A stretch of 64,000 nt of DNA from Neurospora tetraspora (lineage: Eukaryota > Ascomycota > Sordariomycetes > Sordariales > Sordariaceae), in assembly GCF_033439725.1 (NCBI RefSeq), contig NW_026944383.1:1860001-1924000 (forward strand), given 5' to 3'. The position numbers and the translations under genes are program-made. Numbering within the stretch: the stretch's first letter is position 1; every line of letters begins with the position of its first letter. This document shows positions 9,725 to 24,065 of this stretch, piece by piece. Below the pieces are notes generated by a model, which was not told the DNA's origin, made no database searches, and saw only the letters and a program-made list of their open reading frames with translations.

Positions 9725-12700
9725 TTACGCCTCATCTTCCTCCTCGATCGGCGCCGGCGTTGCCCTCTCCCGTCTCCTCTTCGGCCTCCGCATCCGGTTG
9801 CTGCTGATCTGGCTCGCCGAATCATCCGGTGCCAGTTCGCTGATATCATCCTGCAATCCCCATTCGCTCTGGGTATCATCAAAATAACCGCCTTGGCCAG
9901 GCCCGCCAGCGCCGTACCTTTCACCACCGGCACCAAGCCCGTCCATCATCTTCTCCTCATCGGCCCAGGCAGGTCGATCATAAGCTCCACTGCTCCCGCT
10001 CAAAGGCAACACGTCGATCCCTCTGTACCCGAGTCCCCTTTTCTGCTGCAGGCTCATGGCCAACGCTGCACCCCTTCTCCTCAACGCATCCCTCACTCCC
10101 ATGGCTTGCTCGTGAAGCTTCTCAAAGGCATCTTCGAGCGCTTCCATGCCGTTGAAGATTTCGCGCTCCAGCTCGCCCACGACCTGGATCTCTGTTTCCT
10201 CGTCGTGGCTCACCGCTCCTCGGGAAGGGTATGATGAGTTATTCGTTGTCCCGCTGACGAACGAGGCGGGTGTTGGGCCGCGGGAGAAGGGAGTCGACGA
10301 CATAGGGCCGCCTCCCATACCAGGGCTGAAGGGAGTGTTGGTTCTGGAGTTACGGATACCTGGGCTCATGATACGAGGAGACGCAAATCCCCTCTCTCCC
10401 ATCCCGTTGGCTGGGGTCGGTCCCCGGGAGAAAGGAGTGTCTCGTTCGTATCCATCATCATCTGCTCCCGACCAGAGAAATCCGTCAAAGCGACCTGATA
10501 TCAGGATTTCCCACTCGGAAGTGTTGATGTCAGAGATCGTGTAGAGAAGATCGTGCATGGCTGGGTTCCTGACGAGATACATTGCCGTCTCGGCATCGCG
10601 TGGGGCCTGAGATAGGCGGTATAATCTCTGCAGAGATAGACCCGTCTTGACCACAAAGTCGTTTCGAGGTTTGCGTAACGGGGAGGGTGTCGGTGCCCGT
10701 GTTGCCGGGTGAAGATCCCGCGAGCCAGACAACAGAGCATTGAAAAAGGGCCGGTCGTCGGGGTCCAGGTTAGTGAGGATGGCAAAGGTTAGCGTTTCGT
10801 CATCTACCTCTTGGGGCAACGGGGCAGGGGCTTTCTCGCATGTTTGCATCCACCGGTCGACGGCTGCCCTGACGCGCTTCGTTTGACGCAGATAATGTTC
10901 CCTAAACTCTTCGGCAATGTCAGGGTCCATGTTGATGGGAGAAGTCGGTCTCGGAGGAAGTTCTGCCAGATCCTCTTGGGCCTTGCTTCCCAGTGACGCG
11001 AGGTCAAAAGGCGGCCATTGTGGCAGATCGACCCGGCCGCTGACCCTCTCAAGGACTTCTCCCCACCCTAGACCTCTATGCGTTTCGTCCGAGTGCTGGC
11101 AAATAATGCACGGGCAGCCATCAGGGCAAAGATCGCGGGAGAAAACATTCTCCAGTCGATCTAAGAGGCGACGAGCAACGGTTCGATGACCAGTGGCAAC
11201 CGCAATAGATCCATGGTTCTTGAGTACAGTCTGATACTGGTTCAGCAGGTTGAAGAAAGGTGCAAATAGTGTCTCAGCACCCTGCAGAGGCGGGTTCGAT
11301 GGTCTGTTGCCATTTTGGCGCGGCAACACGGCAAGAAATGTCTTTGGGACAGTTTGCGGCAAGCCGCCGTTCTGCAGGAGATAGTCGACTCGGGTCGCTT
11401 CCTGAAGGTTAATGCTAAGAGGAGGCGGTGGCGGCGGCGGCGGCGGTGGTGGTGCTCGCTGAGCGGTCGTGTCCGTCACAGCCTCGGAGGCAGCAGTGAA
11501 GTCAGATGGAGCGTCAAACCGCGTTTGCTTTTGTTCCTGGGATACAGCGGGAGGCGGGAACTGTGGCGTTTGCGTGGGCGTCTTTGGTGATGAGTCTGGT
11601 GCAGACTCGGGTGACGAATCGACCTCAATTGGCGGTGGTCGTCTGATTTGAACCGTATCCGCCATTGACTCCATCGTAGACCCCTTGACTGTCGAAAGGT
11701 CCGTTGAGGCATCGGTATTCTCTGTCGGGGTGGTTTCGGGCGAATGCCTGGACTGAGAGGTAAACGTCTGGGACTGTGTCTCCGTGGCTTCGCTGGACAC
11801 TCTGGAAACTTTGGAAAGCTTTGATCTTGCGTCAGATCGTGATCTCGACATCCGATTTGAGCTTCTGGAATCCGATCGTTCTGGAGCCTGGTCACCTTCC
11901 TTCACAGATACTGGAGTCCCGGATCTCCTCCTCCTAGAACCCGACAGGTCTGTTTCCGGTGGGCTGGGCGGCCGATCCTCTTTTTCTTTTCGTGATTCCT
12001 TCCGAAGAGAGGAAGACTTCCGTGGCGCCGAACGAGAGCCAACGGACATTGACCGCCTCTTATCGCTGTTGCCGAGGTCGGTGCCATCAGGTGTGAGCGG
12101 ATCGGTACGGGTGCAAGAGAGATCCTCTTTGCTGTAAATGAGGTCTTTGCTGTGGACTTTGCTGAAGGTAGGATACGGTATGTTTGGCCGATCGATGCTC
12201 CGGGCAAGCTCCGGAACTATATCGGTCATGGAGCTCGCGGCCCCTGACAGGATCGAGGACTCTTCTTTGTCCATCTCTTTTGGCCGATGGCGGCGATAAG
12301 ACACTGACTGGCGCGATGAACGGGAGTTGGTATCGCTGTCCGTGGTTTTCAACAACCTGGGAGTCCTGGATGACCGCTTTTCTCGAAGGAGGGACGGCTC
12401 CCTGTCGTAGTCGCGGTCTCTGTCCCGTTCCCTGTCCCTGTCCTTCTCTCTGTCTCTGTCCCGCTCTCTTTCCCTGTCTCGGTCTCTGTCTCGGTCTCTG
12501 TCCCTGTCTCTCTCCCTGTCCTTGTCTCTGTCCCTCTCTCTATCCTTATCCTTGTTCTCCTTCCTGCGCTCTCTGTCCCGGTCGGTAGTGGTTCGATCAC
12601 GGTCCCGTTCTCTTTCGCGGTCTCGATCTCGGTCACGGTCCTTGTCTCTCCGTAGGTCACTTTTGGATCGGTGTGGCAGTCGGTCCTCACGAACGCGGCT

Positions 12701-12742
12701 GTTGTTGTCGAAGTCGACATCCTGATCTCTAGAGGACGGCAT
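9725..12742 (-). CDS. Conserved protein of unknown function with Arg-Asp/Glu repeat head
   Basis: Single exon, 1005 residues. Residues ~25-115 are an almost pure alternation of Arg with Asp or Glu, resembling the RD/RE domains of spliceosomal U1-70K and related RNA-binding proteins. A long Ser/Pro-rich disordered part follows, ending in a run of about 11 prolines (bases ~11420-11460). The middle is folded and helical (ETLFAPFFNLLNQYQTVLKNHG). It contains a cysteine cluster, LCPDGCPCIICQH, that could bind zinc, and GLGWGEVLERVSGRVDLPQWP. Near the C-terminus the segment TPFSRGPTPA recurs, giving several Ser/Thr-Pro sites. A coiled-coil-like stretch (EIQVVGELEREIFNGMEALE) and a basic tail (RRPKRRRER) suggest a nuclear protein. 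I do not recognise a catalytic domain and assign no function. Confidence 0.85.
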   Translation of the reverse strand: MPSSRDQDVDFDNNSRVREDRLPHRSKSDLRRDKDRDRDRDRERERDRDRTTTDRDRERRKENKDKDRERDRDKDRERDRDRDRDRDRDRERERDRDREKDRDRERDRDRDYDREPSLLREKRSSRTPRLLKTTDSDTNSRSSRQSVSYRRHRPKEMDKEESSILSGAASSMTDIVPELARSIDRPNIPYPTFSKVHSKDLIYSKEDLSCTRTDPLTPDGTDLGNSDKRRSMSVGSRSAPRKSSSLRKESRKEKEDRPPSPPETDLSGSRRRRSGTPVSVKEGDQAPERSDSRSSNRMSRSRSDARSKLSKVSRVSSEATETQSQTFTSQSRHSPETTPTENTDASTDLSTVKGSTMESMADTVQIRRPPPIEVDSSPESAPDSSPKTPTQTPQFPPPAVSQEQKQTRFDAPSDFTAASEAVTDTTAQRAPPPPPPPPPPPLSINLQEATRVDYLLQNGGLPQTVPKTFLAVLPRQNGNRPSNPPLQGAETLFAPFFNLLNQYQTVLKNHGSIAVATGHRTVARRLLDRLENVFSRDLCPDGCPCIICQHSDETHRGLGWGEVLERVSGRVDLPQWPPFDLASLGSKAQEDLAELPPRPTSPINMDPDIAEEFREHYLRQTKRVRAAVDRWMQTCEKAPAPLPQEVDDETLTFAILTNLDPDDRPFFNALLSGSRDLHPATRAPTPSPLRKPRNDFVVKTGLSLQRLYRLSQAPRDAETAMYLVRNPAMHDLLYTISDINTSEWEILISGRFDGFLWSGADDDGYERDTPFSRGPTPANGMGERGFASPRIMSPGIRNSRTNTPFSPGMGGGPMSSTPFSRGPTPASFVSGTTNNSSYPSRGAVSHDEETEIQVVGELEREIFNGMEALEDAFEKLHEQAMGVRDALRRRGAALAMSLQQKRGLGYRGIDVLPLSGSSGAYDRPAWADEEKMMDGLGAGGERYGAGGPGQGGYFDDTQSEWGLQDDISELAPDDSASQISSNRMRRPKRRRERATPAPIEEEDEA
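12400..12660 (-). repeat. Hexamer-like repeat encoding Arg-Asp/Glu dipeptides
   Basis: On the + strand the sequence reads as a long chain of TCTCTGTC- and CGGTCC-like six-base units, translating on the minus strand to RDRDRE runs. It is a low-complexity part of the 9725-12742 gene and prone to length variation. Confidence 0.85.
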
Positions 12743-14333
12743 GGTGAAGCATAGCAGGGTTTAAGCAACCCGCCCTACCAGTGACGGGACGCAGCTGCTG
12801 TAGCTTCTGGCGGCAAAAAAACGGTTGGGTGGGTGGGCTGCTTGAGAGGGGGGGGGCGCGCAGACAGGCGAGTGTTGGGGGGCCTGGTGGGCGTTGGCCT
12901 CGAACCAGAAAGGTCGAGGGCGGTGTTGCAGTGCGCTCCGTATTCCTCTGTCGGGTCTGACGAAGGACGCGGTGTAATACGCAAGAGCGCAGAACCAAGA
13001 CAGGACAGCGCAGCGCGGTGACTGGGAGACTGCCCGGGCGGTAGGCGAGAAGACGCTGTCACAGTGTGTTTTGGTCGGGGAGTAGACGATGGTGACTGTG
13101 GGTCGGGTCGAAGGTAGGATGGCGGTTTGGCTGGTCTAGCTGGATCAGATATTGTAAGGAGTGTATCATTGGCCACAAAAGGCTTGCAGTGCTTGGAGTG
13201 GGATGGCGAGTAACGCTGGCTCGCAGTAGGTGGTATGATCAAATGTTCAAACTCGGGCTTCACTGAGGTTCTTCAGGTGTCGAAGGAATCTGGGCAGCGC
13301 CCCTGCCCTGGGCTGGCGATACCTTGACCGGGATGGTAATTGGTAACTGATCTGACGACGACGTCGGCCCCAGTTCGTTTGCACACTGTGCGGTCTGGCA
13401 GACTCTGGGGGAGGGGCAGTCTTCCAGGTTGTTTTCACTGTGTGATGCGCCAGTGCCGTGGCTGCCCAAAGACTCTGGAGCCTTTGCAGAGAAAAACTCG
13501 ACGCCGAATGGTTGTTTATCACCACAGGGCGTTGCACGGGGCATGACCCACCAAACGCCGTTCATCCCATTGTTGGGTGTTCCAACGAACCTTTCCCTGC
13601 TCTTCCATCCCATGGAGGACAAACACGAGAGCTTGTCAGGCATCATTGCTGAATCAACGCCTTGAAGCCGGCAGGCCGGGTACCCGTTGGCTGCAGCGTC
13701 CGCCGCATGTTAAGCGCCTTGCGATGTTTAGTCCACATGGACGGTAGAGAGGGGTTGGCACATTCAGCCGCCAACCAGACCAAAGGGTCCCCCCCTCGTC
13801 CAAGGCTCGGAACCACATGGGCACACCATCAACAGCAGAAAGGCGAACGACAGTCGAATCAACAACAGGTATCATGGCATTGGGATGGGCGGATCCAAGG
13901 TAACTCGCTTGCTGCACTGTCCCTGACACGGTTCGATATGCAGGGCAACAGCATGCACAAATGCAAACCAGACCGGCGCGCGAAGAAGCTGCTGACGATG
14001 CTATGAGCGAGAGGGAAAAAAAAAGCTTCGAATCCCATTTTTGTTCTGTTCTACCTTGAGGTATCTGATCATCATATCGCTTGGAATTGTCTCCATATCC
14101 ATCCCTTTCACCCATCAACGCCGCAACCCTGCAGGGATCATTATCAACCCAGATGCTGTAGGGCTAGAAACCAGCAGTTCCTCATTCCTGGAATGCCCTT
14201 TTTACACTTCGTCTTGGCTTGACCCCATTTTCGTTTTCCTGTTTTTGTTTCATCATTTCGTTGCCAGATTGACCACTCAGCACTTGATGGTCTTTTGGCA
14301 TACTCAAAACCATGCAGCCGCTGAAGAGTCCGT
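12743..14333. other. Intergenic with probable long 5' leader
   Basis: The part next to 12742 is probably the promoter and 5' leader of the repeat-head gene; the part next to 14333 is the 3' side of ATP sulfurylase. A minus-strand frame of 162 codons (13263-12775) ends 32 bases before the main start, but its composition is not protein-like and it has no family match. No other feature is seen. Confidence 0.4.
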
Positions 14334-18970
<4,637 letters not shown>

Positions 18971-21900
18971 TTACAATGGTCCGGTGCTGTGGTTATGATG
19001 GTGATCTAGCGGGCCCATGCCGGAGTCGATTGGGTTATAAGCAGGGGACGACGCGGGGGGCGTGTACTCTCGCGTGCTGCTCGAGGAGCTTCCATAACCA
19101 GTTGTAGACGTGGCGGTTGGTGACTCTCCTTCTGTGTCCATTGTTAGCAAGTGGGTATCAATCAAGAAGGGATGTAGGACCGATTCATACCACTTTGTGT
19201 TCCTAGAACTGATGTTGAGTTCACGCTACCCGAGGAAGTTGGCAGTGTCGGCCCGGGAGAGTAGTAGGTGAGGAATGTGGTCTCGTTGCAGGACACCGTT
19301 GGGAAATAGCTGGAAACTGGACTTCCCGTAGGAGTTGATATTGGCCAGGCTGAGAACTCAGTGGTATTACATGGGCTTGTCTCTGGAGGCGGTGTCCACT
19401 CTTCTGTGCATGTCGTATCATAAGGCACGGTTGCGGTGCCATTAGATGTCGGATAAGGTGGCGTAACGGTATCAGAGGTCAAAGCTGCACTGCTTGCACC
19501 TGTTGAGATTCCGGATGGGCCCGAGGAAGGAGAGCTGCTCGGCGTGAAAAGAGGCATCGAGCCACTTCCAGCCGTGCCTGTTGGCGAAGGAGCAGTGGAG
19601 TTAGTAAAGGGATATGGTGCCGAGGTTACCTCAGCAGAAGAAGGAAGACTACCATTTCCTGCCGATGGGTAAGAAGAACCGGATGAGACTGGAGCCGTGG
19701 TGAAACTGCCGGACGGTCCCGATCCTGAGCTGGTTGGCGTTATTGGGCCACCGGTAGAATCTGATGACAAGCTCGTGTTTGAAACTGAATATGGGGCTGA
19801 AGTGTAGGGTCTTGATGTAAAGATTGGGGATCCCGAACCGCTGAACGAGCCAGTAGGTCCGGCAGTAGGTCCGCCAGAATTGGTAGAGTTGGACAATGGG
19901 TATGGTGCTGAATTGGAGATGCCGCCTGTGGGAGAAGGAATAGGGCCCGTTCCAGAGTTGGAAACTGTTCCTGTCACAGGCGTAGTAGAAGGGAGGACAC
20001 TACCAGTTCCTGTTCCGGTTGGCACGTTACTGGTACCATTCGAGAGAGGGAACGGCGCAGTGCTAACAGGTGCGCCAGATGAGGACCCAACTGGCGTTGT
20101 AAAGAATGGAACAGTCAATGAGCCAGTTCCTGGGGATGCCCCTGTTGGTGCTGGTTGTGAAGTACTATTAGTCAGAGGATAAGGGGCAGAGCTACCAGCA
20201 CCAGGTTGATCTGTTGGGATTCCTCCCGAAGGAGAAGAGCCGACAGGGCTAATCGACGTCCCGATGCTACCAGTTGGACCTTGAGTCACCGTCGAGTTTG
20301 ATAATGGGTAAGGAACTCCGCTGGTAGGTGACGTCGAGGTAGGACTTGTCAGAACTGGACCCCTAGAGCCCGTCAGAGGGGCTGTGGTAGTCGCGTTTGT
20401 GAGCGGGTAGGGAGCATAAGTCAAGCTTTGTGAGGTTTCTTGACTAGTTGCTGCTGTCCCAGAGCTCGGGAGTGAAGAAGTGGCGGCTGTAGGATTGCTC
20501 CCGGTAGTCGAATTGGACAATGGGTATGGAGCAACGCTCGATGAAAGACCAGGACCAAATCCGCTACTCGGCACAGAAGTTCCCGTTGGTCCCGGGGAGG
20601 AGGTCCAGTTCGTCAGCGGGTACGGAGCATTGCTCGTAATGACCCCAGGGCCGGTTGGGAGCGCCGTGGTACCTGTCCCAGGAATGGAACCGCTAGGTAT
20701 GATGGAAGGATTTGAAGGCCCAACAATCGAGGTTGAGTTTGCCGCTGGGAAAGGAGGTCCTTTCGTGGGGAACTGCGACGTGGGATAGAGAGGGGTGCTT
20801 GACGGGAAAGAAGCACTGCCACCTCCTGTTCCAGTAGAGCCTGCCGGAACGCTCGAATTGCCAGCAGGATATGGTGGTGAAGGTGTCGCCGCTGGAGCCG
20901 TCTCCGAAGTTCCGTAACCTGTAGTTGTAAGTGGTGAGCTCCCGGTAGAGCCGGATGCGGGTGTAGTTGAGTTTCCAAGGGGGTATGGAGCCGAGGAGCT
21001 GAGAGCCGACGATGGAGCTGTTGGGCCGAAAGAACCTGTCCCAGCTGGTGATGTACCATTAGGGTAGGGGTAGGGCGTGGAGGTGGAAGCAACACTGGGC
21101 AGCACACTCGATGAGCCTGTCCCAACTGGCTGTGTTCCAGTGGCAGTTCCAGGAACGGGCAATGTTCCATTAGGGAAGGGGAATGGAGCAGATGAGAGGG
21201 AGAATGCACTTGATAATGGGCTCGAAATTCCTGTGCCAGTGACTGATGTGGGCGACCCTGTGCCGGTAATTGGATACGGCGATGTCGCGTTTGGAAGAGG
21301 GAACGGTGCTGAAGACGAGAGACCTCCAGTAGGAATAGGACTAGTTGATCCGGTGCCAGGTATCTGAGGGTTAGTACCTGTCCCACTGGTAAGAGTAGGC
21401 AATGTCGTGTTTGGATAAGGATATGGCGTGGATACTGAACTTTCAGTCAAAGCTCCTGAGGTCGATGCTTCACTGATTGGGCTCGTGCCTGTACCAGTAG
21501 GGCCTGGCAAGCCTGATGTTGAATTCGTCAAGGGGAATGGGGCATTCGAAGCTTCTGAGCTGCTGGTAGAGGGCGGGCCGCTCGAAGCTCCAGTCCCAAG
21601 AGGAGCACTACTGCTCGGAAGGGGACTTATAGGCAAGTCAGTGCTCGTCAACGGAATACCACCGGTTGCTGAAGGTCCTGTAGCACTAGGAAGTGTCGTG
21701 GTTGAGTTCGGGAAAGGATATGGCCCTGATGAGTTACTAGGTGCCAATGAGCTCAGAGGTAAAGCAGAAGTACCAGTACCAGGAGCTGTAGAACCACCCG
21801 TGGGGCCTGCTTCTGAGGTTGGTGCACTACTTATCACGGACGGGCCGGTTCCCAGAGGAGCCGTGCTTGCGCCAGACCCAGGCACAGGAGTTGTGCTGTT

Positions 21901-24065
21901 CGGCAAGGGATAAGGGACGCTGGGCGCACCAGTTTGTGTAGAAAGGGGAATAGTAGGTACCCCACTTCCTGTACCGATGTTTGGTGATGATGAATTTCCG
22001 GCAGGATAAGGAGTGGTGGCTGTTAGAGGAAGACTGGATCCGTATCCAGTGGTTGAGCTCAGAGGAGCTGACGCGGTAAAATTGCCCAAGGGCGCTGAGC
22101 TTGACATAAGCGGTGCGGAACCGGAAGAAACTGCTCCTGATGGCAGGGTACCTGTTTCGGTGGCCGGCACAGTACTGTTTGTGAGTGGGAAAGGAACCGA
22201 TGGGGAGCCAGGAGTAGAGGTCGGTAGCGCCGAGCCGATAGGGCCTCCAGTTCCCGTAGATCCTGGTACTAACGGAGTGGTACCTGTTTCAATGGGGACA
22301 GTCGAATTAGATGAAGTAAAATAAGTGGAAGATACCGGGGCGGTTGATGATGCAGGCAAGGTCGAAGAGCCTGTACCAAAACCGGCTCCGGTGGAACTGG
22401 GGATAATTCCAGATGAGTTGGATACCGGAAATGGGGCTGAGAGAGATGACTCTTGGGAAGTGACTGATCCCGTTGTGCTTGACCCAGTAGGACCCGTAAG
22501 AGGTATAGATGAGTTTGTGACAGGGAAAGACGCAAAGGAGGATCCTGATGGTAAGATGCTCCCGGACACAGGGGGCGTGAAGCCAGTGGTAGGTGCGCTC
22601 GTGGGACTGGAACCGGTACCCGGCAATGTAGTTCCGATGGTTGATACACCAGCGGGAAGGCTAGAGGAATTCGAGGTCGGGTAGTACGAACTCAACGATA
22701 TTGGCACAGAAGCACTTGTACCGGAGGGCGGTGTTAACGTTCCAGATGGTGGTAAGCCCGAGCTTGAATTTGATGCAGGGAATGGCGGAGAGCTAGAGCC
22801 CGAGGGCAAGGTGCTACTGCTGGAAGGGCCAGTAGCTGTGCTATTAGCTGAGATTGGGAGAGGAGCTGACGTCCCCGACAAGCTCGATGAAAAGCTTGGG
22901 AGGCTTGAGCCACCGGATGCTGGGAAGGACGTTGCCGCAGACGTCGGAGTATAAGCTCTAGTTGAAGAACCACCAGTAGGCATCGAGACACTCGAGCCAG
23001 TGGGACCGAAGCTGGGACCTGGGCTCGAAGAGTTGGTGAATGGAAAAGGTTCCGCTGTAGCGAGTGATGTAGAACTGCTTGATTCGCTGCTAGGCGGTAC
23101 TGTTGCTGCCCCAGTGCTTGAATTTGAGAGAGATGAGCTTTCGGGGCCAACACTGATGCTGATGGAGATCACTGGACTAGGTGAGGTCGATGATGTGGTA
23201 CTTCCTGACGTGGGGTTCGCCGTTTCTGAGGCAGAATTGGCTGATGTAGTAGATACTGTTGATGTGGTGTTGCGTAAAGATGTTGTGTTAGAAATACTAG
23301 AAGGCTGGCTGCTATAACCCGAAGAGGTTCTCCCGGCGCCAGATGTTGAAGAGGATGCTAGCGTGGTTGTCGTGGAATTCAATGTAGGCGATGCAGAAAC
23401 ACTACCTGAAATTGATAGAGACGAGCCAGACGACAATGGTGCAGAGGAGCTGTAACCTGAAGACGAAGACTCAGGAGACGTGGAAGAGGAACTGTTTGTG
23501 AACCCAGAAGATGTAGCGGTAGGCATGGAGGAAGAGAGTCCACTTTCGGGGGCTGTTAGACTCGTCTGAGAGGTGCCTGAGCTCACAGGACCAGTTGAGC
23601 CGGATGAGCTCGTAGCAGGGCGTGGCGTCGAGGGACGAGTGGTGGTACTTGATCCATACGCATCTGTCTCTGAAGTCTCGGAGCCGGTTGAGGATGATGA
23701 GCTCGAAGTCTCAGATCCATATTCTAACAACCGTTAGTGTTCTTGCCCGGTCTTGCTTGGGCCTTTTTGGGAGACTCACCTCGACTGGTTGTAGTAGTTG
23801 GCTCACCAGATTCTGTCGTTGTCGAAGAAGGCGGTGGAGGTGGAGGCGGGTGATATCCATAAGGTGGATAACTGTAAACCTTCTCCTCTGGGGTGTAACC
23901 GCCGTAAAGATCGTAATGAGGGTCAGAGGCCTTGTTGGTATGACTTTTGCCAAGGGCCTGACGCAAACGAGCCAAGAATCCCGCCTCATCTGCCAACACT
24001 GCAGGAGCGGAGCCGAAGAGGACGGTGGCGGACACAAGGCCGACAACAGCTTTGGAGACCTTCAT
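18971..24065 (-). CDS. Secreted Ser/Thr-rich mucin-like repeat protein
   Basis: Three exons: 24065-23780, 23723-19191 and 19131-18971, in phase, 1659 residues. A signal peptide is clear (MKVSKAVVGLVSATVLFGSA, cleavage near AVLA). A short charged helix, a Tyr/Gly segment and a Pro run come next. The huge second exon is dominated by Ser, Thr, Pro and Gly. By hand I count about 28 copies of a short motif of the form (S/A)-P-(Y/F)-P-x-x-N-(S/G/A)-(S/T), e.g. SAPYPLTNSTS, SAPFPLSNGTS, most of them a potential N-glycosylation sequon, spaced about 30-50 residues. A small Cys-containing region near the end (TTCTEEWTPP, SPCNTTEF, VSCNETTF) is the only non-repetitive part. The C-terminus ends in a His-rich tail with no hydrophobic GPI signal or membrane helix. 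A cell-wall or secreted adhesin/mucin role is inferred from composition; no enzymatic domain is present. Confidence 0.85.
19420..23070 (-). repeat. Degenerate intragenic repeat array (AP-(Y/F)-P-xx-N-S/T unit)
   Basis: Within the mucin-like gene the coding sequence repeats at irregular 90-150 nt intervals. The most constant part encodes (A/P)-P-(Y/F)-P-(L/F/V)-x-N-(S/G/A)-(S/T). Units near 19590-20650 are most alike; those beyond 22000 are more diverged. Such arrays often vary in length between strains, which is an inference here. Confidence 0.75.

Noticed and set aside
12400-12660. Regular short repeats considered as a CRISPR-like or tandem satellite array
   Set aside because: The units are six-base codon pairs encoding Arg-Asp/Glu in a long open frame; there are no spacers, and the organism is eukaryotic.
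14000-14045. A tRNA-like T-loop sequence (GCTTCGAATCCC)
   Set aside because: No acceptor stem, D arm or anticodon arm could be folded around it. No tRNA is supported anywhere in the window.
20613-21386. Open frames of 100-260 codons inside the mucin-like gene in other frames
   Set aside because: They arise from the repetitive Ser/Thr/Pro coding sequence. The long frame with signal peptide and spliced ends explains the region.
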